Source of the DNA: Fusobacterium sp. | Lineage (GTDB): Bacteria; Fusobacteriota; Fusobacteriia; Fusobacteriales; Fusobacteriaceae | DNA: 5,399 nucleotides | Direction: 5' to 3' | NCBI GenBank assembly: GCA_019410665.1 | Contig: DXSD01000116.1 | Coordinates: 1-5,399, forward strand | Shown: positions 1 through 5,399 of the stretch, one piece after another | Numbering within the stretch: the first letter of the stretch is position 1 | How the letters are laid out: each line of letters opens with the position of its first letter | Made by a program: the position numbers and the translations under genes | Notes under the pieces: model-generated | Databases searched by the model: none | Told to the model about the DNA's origin: nothing | What the model saw: only the letters and a program-made list of their open reading frames with translations

Positions 1-12
1 TATAAGAGACAG
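1..12 (+). other. Tn5/Nextera mosaic-end adapter remnant (not genomic)
   Basis: The first twelve bases read TATAAGAGACAG. This is identical to the last twelve bases of the 19-bp Tn5 mosaic end used in Nextera libraries (AGATGTGTATAAGAGACAG). The match sits exactly at the sequence edge and ends where genomic sequence would be expected to begin, which is the pattern left by incomplete adapter trimming at a contig end. The glycosyltransferase stop codon at 16-18 lies outside it, so the neighbouring gene is not affected, but only three bases beyond that stop appear genuine. Confidence 0.9.
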
Positions 13-15
13 CTC

Positions 16-1173
16 CTAATCTATAATTTTTTCATATGTTTTTATAACTTCATTAATGTTATACTTTTTTATTTTCTCGTCATTAAAAGTTTTTTCTTTT
101 TTCTCTATTAATAATCTCCCCAATTCCTTATAATCACTAATATTATAAAGTTCACCTAATATTCCATTTTCTAATATCTCTCTTGGTCCTGTTGGACAAT
201 CAGAAGAAATAACTAACTTATTTAAAATGAGTGCTTCTATCAATACTGTAGGAAGTCCTTCATACTTTGAACTATGAATTAAAGCTTCTGAATTTTTTAT
301 CCAAGGATATGGATTTTTTATATTTCCTAATAAAAATATTTCATTTCCCATTTCTTCCTTTTTTATATACTCTTTTATCAGCTCCTTATCTGGCCCATCT
401 CCTAAAACATATAATTTTTCCTTTATTCCTTTTTCTTTAGCTAATTTAAATCCTTTTATCAAAGTATTAAAATCTTTTGAATCTACTGTTAATCTCATTA
501 CAGAAACAAAATATTTTTCATTAAGATAATCTTCTAATTCTCTATCAACTTTTTCTTCTGCCAATCTTCGTATTCTTTCAAAATTAAATGGGTTATATAT
601 TCTTGTTATTTTTTCCTTTAAAAAAGGATAAAGTTTTATTGTACTATCCTTCATAGCATCACAAATAGTAACAATCTTATCATATTTACTTAATCTTTTT
701 CCCAATCTTTCTATTCTATCTTTTTTCTTATACCAACTTTCTATATTAGAATGTACCCAAGCTATTTTTTTGTTTGTTTCTATTAAATCTATAAACTTTG
801 ATAATCCCATATCAAAATCTATAACTACATCATACTTCTTCTTTTTACCTAATTCTTTTAATTTTTTTCTCTTTATATATCCCTCATATCCCATCATCAA
901 TTGATAAATTGCTCTATATAGCGGATTTTTTTTTCTCTGTCTATACCAATCAGTTTTTTGAATTAACTCTTCTGATTTTAAATAATAGAGATTTATATAT
1001 TTAGGAATATCTTTTTCAAATACATTTAAACTTCTTATCCCATCTTCTATTACTAAATCTATTTCGTATTTATCTTTATCTAAATTTTGTAATACCTCTA
1101 CCAATACCCTTTCTATTCCACCCATTCTCAAGCTTCCATTATAGAAAAGTATCTTCTTTTTTAGATTTTCCAT
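16..1173 (-). CDS. GT4-family glycosyltransferase (GT-B fold, LPS/glycan assembly)
   Basis: This is a 385-residue retaining glycosyltransferase that would move a sugar from a nucleotide-sugar donor to a growing LPS core or lipid-linked glycan at the inner face of the cytoplasmic membrane. The N-terminal domain opens with a beta strand and the acceptor-side loop GGIERV (18-23), followed by HSN (141-143). The C-terminal donor domain has IYNPF (192-196), LGDGP (257-261) and the EX7E signature at E305 and E313 within EGLPTVLIE. SDCPTGPREIL (324-334) resembles PglJ/CapM-type GT4 enzymes. No signal peptide or membrane helix is seen, and the length is normal for the family. The ATG overlaps the end of the upstream kinase gene by 13 nt and is preceded by AAGAGG with a 6-nt spacer. 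The TAG stop is three bases from the adapter, so the gene is complete. Donor and acceptor sugars cannot be read from the sequence. Confidence 0.93.
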   Translation of the reverse strand: MENLKKKILFYNGSLRMGGIERVLVEVLQNLDKDKYEIDLVIEDGIRSLNVFEKDIPKYINLYYLKSEELIQKTDWYRQRKKNPLYRAIYQLMMGYEGYIKRKKLKELGKKKKYDVVIDFDMGLSKFIDLIETNKKIAWVHSNIESWYKKKDRIERLGKRLSKYDKIVTICDAMKDSTIKLYPFLKEKITRIYNPFNFERIRRLAEEKVDRELEDYLNEKYFVSVMRLTVDSKDFNTLIKGFKLAKEKGIKEKLYVLGDGPDKELIKEYIKKEEMGNEIFLLGNIKNPYPWIKNSEALIHSSKYEGLPTVLIEALILNKLVISSDCPTGPREILENGILGELYNISDYKELGRLLIEKKEKTFNDEKIKKYNINEVIKTYEKIID

Positions 1174-1886
1174 CCTCTACCTCTTAATTCTTTTTTCTTT
1201 TCTTTTATCTTTTCAATGAACTTTAATTTCTTTAGCTTTTTCACTCCATAAACAAAATAATACATCAAATCTTTCCTATATGGATATTCCATCTCTTGAT
1301 ATGAATCTATCTTCATAGTAAGCATATCATAGTGAGCTCTATAATTAAAAAATCTCATCTTTTTCCCTTGAGTATCTATTATTCTAACCTTTCCATTTTC
1401 TATCAAAAAATTTCCTGGATTAAAATCTCCATGATAGACTCCTAACTTATGAAGTTTTATCATCAACTCAATTATATCTTTTAAATACTCTCTATTTTCT
1501 ACACCATCAATACTTTCCATCACTAATACAGAATAGACTATCATTCCATTTTTTCTCTTATTAATTACTAAAAATGGAGCTACAAAATTATCTATTCCTT
1601 TATCCCTTAACTCTGTTAAATTAACTAGTGTACTTAAAGCTTCTCCCTTTTTAAATAAAGTCATTACTTTTCTTTGGGGAATAATATGCTCATTTCTATT
1701 TTCTTTTAAAACATAACTTACTTGATCTATCTCTATAATCTCTACAAAATTTCTCCGAGTATCCTTTAAAATTTTTTTCTCTGTATACTTTTTATCTATT
1801 ATTTTTTTTCCAATATCTAGAAATTTATCTTCATAAAAATATAGATCATATCCTTTATATTGATTTTTTTTATAATCCTTTTTCAT
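1161..1886 (-). CDS. rfaY: LPS core heptose kinase, RfaY/WaaY-like
   Basis: This 241-residue kinase-fold protein probably phosphorylates a heptose or other core sugar of LPS using ATP in the cytoplasm. The N-lobe carries a beta-3-like VLK with K61 as the likely ATP-contacting lysine. VLVMESIDGVE (120-130) fits the hinge region. The catalytic loop is HGDFNPGNF (152-160), with D154 the presumed catalytic base and N159 a metal ligand. The metal-binding aspartate is D171 in IIDTQGKK. The order and spacing of these blocks, and the IDxxGK ending, match the RfaY/WaaY family as I remember it (the E. coli protein has GNFIIKNGEVRIIDLSGKR). The C-terminal tail (about 205-241) is strongly basic, consistent with binding the anionic membrane or LPS. 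The ATG lies 4 nt after the GT9 stop, with AAGGAA as ribosome binding site. The exact sugar and position phosphorylated are inferred; heptose is the family default. Confidence 0.85.
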   Translation of the reverse strand: MKKDYKKNQYKGYDLYFYEDKFLDIGKKIIDKKYTEKKILKDTRRNFVEIIEIDQVSYVLKENRNEHIIPQRKVMTLFKKGEALSTLVNLTELRDKGIDNFVAPFLVINKRKNGMIVYSVLVMESIDGVENREYLKDIIELMIKLHKLGVYHGDFNPGNFLIENGKVRIIDTQGKKMRFFNYRAHYDMLTMKIDSYQEMEYPYRKDLMYYFVYGVKKLKKLKFIEKIKEKKKELRGRGWKI

Positions 1887-1890
1887 AATA

Positions 1891-3006
1891 TTATTCCTTT
1901 ATTAATTTATCTATCAACTCTTTCATCTCATCAAAGTTAAAAGTATTTATATCTATCTCATCATGCTTACTTTTTTTATCTTCACAAAAAATTACATGAG
2001 TTCCCTTTGATTTTGGAGCCCAAACTAGATGATCTACACCAAATTTTCCTCCATTAGGTGGGTATACTGATATATTATCTTTTTCTAAGGCTGAAGCTAT
2101 ATGTACTATTGAAGTATCTGGAGTTATTACTAATTTAGCTTTACTTATTAAAAAAACACTATCATTTATACTCTCAATTCTTTTAGGAAGATACACATTC
2201 TTATATTCTTTTAATTCCTCTAACTCTTTATACTTATCTCCATAGTATAAAACTATAACTTTAACCTTATATTTTTCTAAATATCTTATAATTTTTTCTA
2301 ATGTATTTATAGAAAAACTTTTATGCTTACTAGCTCCATAAGGATTTAAAACTACTACATTTTCATTTAATTTCTCAAAAAATTCATTATCAATATTTTC
2401 TTTTTGAACAACAATTTCATAATTTACATCTATATTCTCAATTATCCCTAACTTTCTTAAATAAGCAGAATATCTTTCAGTAATATGATCTGTCCATTTA
2501 AAATCCTTTTCACTATTGACACTTATATCAAATAACTGCCAAGCTTCTCTATCTAGTCCCATATTAAATCTAGCATTACATTTATTTATAAGCATCATCT
2601 GATTTACTCTTAACATTTCAGAAAAATCTATTAATAAATCATATTTTTCTTCTGAAATCTTTTCAGCTAATTTTAAGATCTCTTTTCTATCTTTTTTATA
2701 GATATATATTCTATCTACATTACTATTATTTTTTATTATCTCTGCATTGCTCTCTCTTGCTACTACTCCTATTTTAATATACGGATATCTTCTCTTTATT
2801 TCTCTAAACATAAGAGTATTTATTACCATATCTCCTATTTTTCCATCATATCTTAAAAAAAGAATAGATTTTATATTATTATTTTCTATAAAGTTCCCAG
2901 ATTTTATTTCCTCTTTATTCTCTTTTCTATCCCATAACCATTTTCCAAACTTTAATCTTTTCTCTCTCATATAATCTTGAAAAACTCTATTTATTCTTCT
3001 TAACAT
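1891..3006 (-). CDS. Glycosyltransferase family 9 protein (heptosyltransferase-like)
   Basis: This 371-residue inverting GT-B enzyme of the WaaC/WaaF/WaaQ type probably adds a heptose (or related sugar) to the LPS inner core from an ADP-sugar at the cytoplasmic membrane face. The N-domain signature is RYDGKIGDMVINT (52-64), where D59 sits at the position of the family's catalytic aspartate. The C-domain shows NPYGASKHKSF (221-231), the nucleotide-sugar-binding region, and ITPDTSIVHIASAL (294-307), which corresponds to the family D-T/S-G-x-x-H-hAAL block with D297 and H302; the usual glycine is a serine or isoleucine here. About 45 basic and aromatic residues precede the GT-B fold (MLRRINRVFQ...GKWLWDR), longer than in typical WaaC, and could form an amphipathic membrane anchor. 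The ATG is 4 nt after the preceding TGA, with AGAGGAA upstream. The specific heptosyltransferase number cannot be assigned. Confidence 0.9.
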   Translation of the reverse strand: MLRRINRVFQDYMREKRLKFGKWLWDRKENKEEIKSGNFIENNNIKSILFLRYDGKIGDMVINTLMFREIKRRYPYIKIGVVARESNAEIIKNNSNVDRIYIYKKDRKEILKLAEKISEEKYDLLIDFSEMLRVNQMMLINKCNARFNMGLDREAWQLFDISVNSEKDFKWTDHITERYSAYLRKLGIIENIDVNYEIVVQKENIDNEFFEKLNENVVVLNPYGASKHKSFSINTLEKIIRYLEKYKVKVIVLYYGDKYKELEELKEYKNVYLPKRIESINDSVFLISKAKLVITPDTSIVHIASALEKDNISVYPPNGGKFGVDHLVWAPKSKGTHVIFCEDKKSKHDEIDINTFNFDEMKELIDKLIKE

Positions 3007-3010
3007 TATA

Positions 3011-3565
3011 TCATTCCTCTACCTTTTGCAATATTTTTTGATATATCCTATCCCCATCAAAAATTTCTTCATCTCTCTCTAACATACTTTTCATATAGCA
3101 TAATTTATTCTTTAATCTTCTCATCATATCTTTTTTTCTAAATCTACATAAAAAATCTTTTCTATAATCTTCTAAATCAATTACATAAATTTCATTATCT
3201 TTTAAAATAAAATTAAAATAGTTAAAATCTCCAAAATATATTCCTAAACTAATTATCTTAGCTACAATCAAACTATACTTTTCTAATAACTCTTCAATTT
3301 TTTCATAATTCTTTTCATTTTTTAAAGTTTCAAATAAAGTTTTTCCCTTTAACTCCTTAGTTTCTGTCATATATTTAGAATAAGATAAAATCTCAAATGT
3401 TTTTATTCCATTAGTATTTAATAAATCTACCATATACTTTACATTATAACCAGGATATCTTCTTAGTCCTAAATAAAATTTTATTCTTTTAGAAAACTTA
3501 GGTATAACTATTTTTGTATAACTTTCTTTTTCTGGATTATATATTACCTTTTCTTCTCTTTTCAT
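3011..3565 (-). CDS. Short WaaY/WaaP-like sugar kinase with FGD in place of HGD
   Basis: This 184-residue protein has a small-molecule kinase fold and is a candidate second LPS core kinase. The catalytic loop is FGDFNYFNF (111-119): D113 is the presumed base and N118 the metal-binding asparagine, but the usual histidine is F111. The metal aspartate is in VIDLED (128-133). The 20 residues before the loop are alpha-helical in character and match the other kinase in the operon in pattern (LGVYHGDFNPGNF against LGIYFGDFNYFNF). NGIKTFEIL (52-60) followed by ETKELKGKTLFETL (68-81) resembles the GIPTPE and hinge parts of WaaP/Kdo-kinase relatives. The N-lobe is compact: the protein starts at what would be beta 1, about 45 residues shorter than its partner, and the lysine pairing is unclear (K18 or K23). 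The ATG has AGAGGGAAAG upstream, overlapping the stop of the acyltransferase gene. It could be an active kinase or a degenerate one; its substrate is unknown. Confidence 0.75.
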   Translation of the reverse strand: MKREEKVIYNPEKESYTKIVIPKFSKRIKFYLGLRRYPGYNVKYMVDLLNTNGIKTFEILSYSKYMTETKELKGKTLFETLKNEKNYEKIEELLEKYSLIVAKIISLGIYFGDFNYFNFILKDNEIYVIDLEDYRKDFLCRFRKKDMMRRLKNKLCYMKSMLERDEEIFDGDRIYQKILQKVEE

Positions 3566-3577
3566 CTTTCTTTCCCT

Positions 3578-4111
3578 CTAATAACTATTTAAAATATGCC
3601 ATTTACTATGGGTAAAAATATTAACTTTTTTCTCTCTCTTCAATCTTTCGTAGTTTTGCTTATCTCTAAATTTAAATGGTTTAGCTGGATTTCCCCCGGC
3701 AATAGCCAAAGGTGGAATATCAAAAATAACTATGGCTCCAGCTTGTATTACAGCACCCTCTCCTATAGTTACTCCTCCTAAAATCGTAACATTTTGTCCT
3801 ATCCATACATTATCTTCTATGATTACAGCTTTATTTATATTTTCTTCACTATATGGTAATCCATTTTTATAATCATGATTTCCTGTTAAAATTAAGCATC
3901 CATTTGCTATAGATATATTATTTCCAATAACTACCTTCCCACTTTCTCTTATAGTTAATCCATTTATCAATATATTATTTCCAAGATATGTGTTGCTATT
4001 TATTCTAATCCTATCATTAATTATGATATTTTTTCCTAAAGCTTTTGCTTTTCTTTTAATCTTTTTTTTTGAATTATAGATATCCATAATTCTTTGTATT
4101 TTTCTTAACAT
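3578..4111 (-). CDS. Left-handed beta-helix (hexapeptide repeat) acyltransferase
   Basis: This 177-residue acyltransferase of the maltose/galactoside O-acetyltransferase and WbbJ-like group probably transfers acetyl from acetyl-CoA to a sugar hydroxyl or amino group of LPS or a precursor. Hexapeptide turns are visible at YLGNNILI (42-49), VVIGNNISIANG (60-71), and VWIGQNVTILGGVTIGEGAVI (102-122). The catalytic histidine is likely H79 in TGNHDY, in the loop that extends from the helix coils. The end of the domain, AIAGGNPAKPF (136-146), is the standard NPAK CoA-binding finish, although IQAGAIVIFDIPP (122-134) departs from the usual GAGSVVTKDIPP. The first 25 residues are basic and amphipathic (MLRKIQRIMD). 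It is first in the five-gene operon and is preceded by GAGGGGG four bases before the ATG. The acyl group and acceptor cannot be told from the sequence. Confidence 0.9.
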   Translation of the reverse strand: MLRKIQRIMDIYNSKKKIKRKAKALGKNIIINDRIRINSNTYLGNNILINGLTIRESGKVVIGNNISIANGCLILTGNHDYKNGLPYSEENINKAVIIEDNVWIGQNVTILGGVTIGEGAVIQAGAIVIFDIPPLAIAGGNPAKPFKFRDKQNYERLKREKKVNIFTHSKWHILNSY

Positions 4112-4147
4112 AAATCCCCCTCATATAACTAAAACTTACCCATTTTA

Positions 4148-4176
4148 ATTATACCAAATTTCAACTAATTTTTATA
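4148..4176 (-). promoter_or_regulatory. Candidate extended -10 promoter for the LPS operon
   Basis: On the minus strand, 4153-4148 reads TATAAT, a perfect -10, preceded by TGG to give the extended form TGGTATAAT. Seventeen bases upstream is only a weak -35 (TATAAA, 4176-4171), which an extended -10 would tolerate. The implied start is near 4141, leaving a leader of about 30 nt before the acyltransferase ATG. It is the only strong promoter candidate seen upstream of the five-gene operon. No operator or riboswitch was recognised. Confidence 0.6.
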
Positions 4177-4183
4177 CATAAAT

Positions 4184-4213
4184 TTCAAAAAATATGTTAC
4201 TATATAGTATAAA
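4184..4213 (+). promoter_or_regulatory. Candidate promoter for the lipid kinase gene
   Basis: TTCAAA (4184-4189, four of six -35 matches) is followed after 18 nt by TATAAA (4208-4213, five of six -10 matches). An alternative -10 is TATAGT (4203-4208). The start would fall near 4220, leaving about 25 nt of leader. The AT-rich background makes chance matches likely, so the exact boxes are uncertain, but a plus-strand promoter must lie somewhere in this divergent gap. Confidence 0.4.
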
Positions 4214-4235
4214 ATAAATAAAATCAAAGTATTTT

Positions 4236-4241
4236 GAGGTG
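4236..4241 (+). promoter_or_regulatory. Ribosome binding site that fixes the lipid kinase start
   Basis: GAGGTG matches the Shine-Dalgarno complement and ends four bases before the ATG at 4246. A TTG at 4234 opens the same frame but overlaps this site and would add only the non-conserved residues MRCS, so the ATG at 4246 is the better start. Confidence 0.8.
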
Positions 4242-4245
4242 TTCT

Positions 4246-5124
4246 ATGAAAAAAGTAAAATTTATATACAACCCATTCTCAGGAGAGGGAGTAGTCACAA
4301 AAAATATTGATACAATTATTTCTAAGTATCAATCTTATGGTTACACTATCATCCCTTACAGAATTTCAACAGAGCAAGAGCTTTCAGATGCTTTCCTAGA
4401 CATTGACAACACTTTCCATCACATCTTAGGAGCTGGTGGAGATGGAACAATAAATCAGATCATCAATCTTATGAAAGAAAAGAATCTAGATATTCCACTT
4501 GCTATCTTACCAGTAGGAACAGCTAATGATTTTGCAAAACACATTGGTATGCCTTCAGACATTGGAGAAGCTTGTGATAAAATTTTAAACGGTGAGGTTA
4601 AAGAGATAGATTTAGGAAAAGCTAATGATAGATATTTTATAAATGTCTTTAGTTTTGGACTCTTTACTGATATCTCTCAAAAAACACCTACACACCTGAA
4701 AAATATTCTAGGAAAGATGGCTTACTACTTAAATGGTATAAAGGAGTTACCATCTTTTAAAAAAATAGATATTAAAGTTACCTCTGATGAATTTTCCTAT
4801 GAGGGAAATGCCCTTATCTTTTTTACTTTTAATGGAAGGACTGCTGGAAATATTAATATATCTTACAAAAGTGAGATAAATGATGGTTTATTAGATGTAA
4901 TTATTTTAAAGGGAGAAAATTTACACTTAGCTTTACTTTCATTTTTTGAGTTTTTTAAATCAGAACATTTAGAAAAACCTAAAGATATTATCCATTTTAA
5001 AAGTAAAAAATTTCTTGTTGAATATTTTGATAAAACTTTAAATTCAGATATTGATGGAGAACCTGGACCAAGCTCTCCAATAGAGATTACCTGTATTGAA
5101 AATGGATTAAAAATAATATACTAA
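4246..5124 (+). CDS. Diacylglycerol kinase-family lipid kinase (YegS/BmrU type)
   Basis: From the ATG at 4246 this is a 292-residue soluble lipid kinase that would phosphorylate diacylglycerol or a related membrane lipid with ATP at the inner membrane surface. The N-domain has the IYNPFSGEG strand-loop (7-15) and the nucleotide-binding signature GGDGTINQIIN (64-74). PVGTANDFA (89-97) follows, the second hallmark block. The C-domain carries NDGLLDVIIL (212-221) and the metal/active-site loop DIDGEP (268-273), in which D270 and E272 are the DGE residues. Length and block order are normal for the YegS/Rv2252/BmrU group, and no residue expected for activity is visibly missing. It is transcribed away from the LPS operon and followed by its own terminator, so it appears to be a single-gene unit. 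A role in recycling diacylglycerol released by envelope synthesis is possible but is inference. The actual lipid substrate is unknown, as for most members. Confidence 0.92.
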   Translation: MKKVKFIYNPFSGEGVVTKNIDTIISKYQSYGYTIIPYRISTEQELSDAFLDIDNTFHHILGAGGDGTINQIINLMKEKNLDIPLAILPVGTANDFAKHIGMPSDIGEACDKILNGEVKEIDLGKANDRYFINVFSFGLFTDISQKTPTHLKNILGKMAYYLNGIKELPSFKKIDIKVTSDEFSYEGNALIFFTFNGRTAGNINISYKSEINDGLLDVIILKGENLHLALLSFFEFFKSEHLEKPKDIIHFKSKKFLVEYFDKTLNSDIDGEPGPSSPIEITCIENGLKIIY

Positions 5125-5136
5125 TCTCCTTTCTAG

Positions 5137-5166
5137 GGCTTATTTTTCATCAAATAAGCCTTTTTT
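5137..5166 (+). terminator. Intrinsic terminator of the lipid kinase gene
   Basis: GGCTTATTT (5137-5145) pairs perfectly with AAATAAGCC (5152-5160) across a six-base loop (TTCATC), and six T residues follow at 5161-5166. The stem starts 13 nt after the TAA stop. There is no T-run on the other side, so it should act only on plus-strand transcription. Confidence 0.92.
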
Positions 5167-5399
5167 ATTACAAAATTATTTTCCATGCACTTTTACCGAA
5201 ATTTTTAATATATATTATATATTATTAATATTTTTATACTTTATATTTAATATGTTTCATATTCTATTTTTAAACATTTTTTTATATCTTTGATTAATTT
5301 TAGAAAATAAAACTATAATTTTCACTTTATGTTTAATTTAAAATTATTTTTAAAAAAAACACATATTATATTTTTATGATATAAATATCAATTATATAT
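5167..5399. other. AT-rich non-coding tail
   Basis: This 233-nt stretch is almost entirely A and T, with alternating TA runs around 5208-5235 and an A-tract near 5352-5359. Every frame on both strands is closed by frequent stops, and no RNA gene was recognised. It reads as an intergenic upstream region for a gene beyond the right edge. Confidence 0.7.
5290..5319 (+). promoter_or_regulatory. Speculative outward promoter toward the right edge
   Basis: TTGATT (5290-5295, four of six -35 matches) is separated by 18 nt from a perfect TATAAT (5314-5319). It lies downstream of the terminator and points out of the window. In DNA this AT-rich, such a match can arise by chance, so confidence is low. 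Confidence 0.3.

Noticed and set aside
1..18. Possible insertion-sequence end or transposon scar at the left edge
   Set aside because: The match is to the engineered mosaic end used in library preparation, at the exact sequence edge and with no further transposon sequence, so an adapter explains it better.
2747..2974. Open frame of 75 codons on the plus strand opposite the GT9 gene
   Set aside because: It lies wholly inside the opposite-strand GT9 gene, whose motifs are clear. Its product is low-complexity hydrophobic sequence of the kind produced by reading AT-rich coding DNA backwards, and it has no convincing ribosome binding site.
3596..3781. Open frame of 61 codons on the plus strand opposite the acyltransferase gene
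   Set aside because: It is an antisense shadow of the hexapeptide-repeat gene; its serine- and tyrosine-rich product has no recognisable motif.
4234..4245. TTG start that would extend the lipid kinase by four residues
   Set aside because: The TTG overlaps the GAGGTG ribosome binding site, while the ATG at 4246 is correctly spaced from it and begins the conserved family N-terminus.
5137..5166. Bidirectional terminator
   Set aside because: The minus-strand reading of the hairpin is not followed by a run of T residues, and no minus-strand gene is seen to the right in the window.
5346..5399. Short palindromes such as GATATAAATATC near the right edge as an origin or operator
   Set aside because: Short inverted repeats are expected by chance in nearly pure A/T sequence, and there are no DnaA boxes, iterons or neighbouring replication genes.
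1..5399. CRISPR array, tRNA, rRNA or defence system
   Set aside because: No regularly spaced repeats, no GC-rich structured RNA segment and no nuclease, helicase or toxin motifs were seen; all coding space is taken by envelope-type enzymes and one lipid kinase.

Overview
The window is very AT-rich DNA (roughly a quarter G+C by eye). It carries lipopolysaccharide (LPS) core genes, so the host has an outer membrane. Very low G+C together with WaaY/RfaY-type LPS kinases and a GT9 heptosyltransferase-like enzyme suggests a Fusobacterium or close relative. That assignment is inferred from composition and gene content and was not tested by a search. Bases 1-12 are not genomic: they match the 3' end of the Tn5/Nextera mosaic end, so the left edge is almost certainly a contig end carrying untrimmed adapter.

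Positions 16-4111 hold a compact five-gene operon on the minus strand. In transcription order it encodes a hexapeptide-repeat acyltransferase (4111-3578), a short WaaY/WaaP-like sugar kinase (3565-3011), a GT9 heptosyltransferase-like glycosyltransferase (3006-1891), a second and more canonical RfaY-like kinase (1886-1161), and a GT4 glycosyltransferase (1173-16). The gaps are 12, 4 and 4 nt, and the last two genes overlap by 13 nt. No terminator is visible between them. The products look like a cytoplasmic, membrane-face pathway that adds sugars to a growing LPS core or short glycan and decorates them with phosphate and acyl groups. The cluster probably continues past the left edge.

The 134-nt intergenic region (4112-4245) is divergent. 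It holds a strong extended -10 promoter candidate for the operon and a weaker candidate for the plus-strand gene at 4246-5124. That gene encodes a YegS/BmrU-type lipid kinase of the diacylglycerol kinase catalytic family and ends in a clear intrinsic terminator (5137-5166). The remaining 5167-5399 is extremely AT-rich, with no supportable gene and one speculative outward promoter.

Nothing here amounts to a clearly new system. The points most worth a second look are the two different kinases flanking the GT9 gene, the near-identical gene junctions on both sides of GT9, the shared start sequence of two unrelated proteins, and the adapter remnant.
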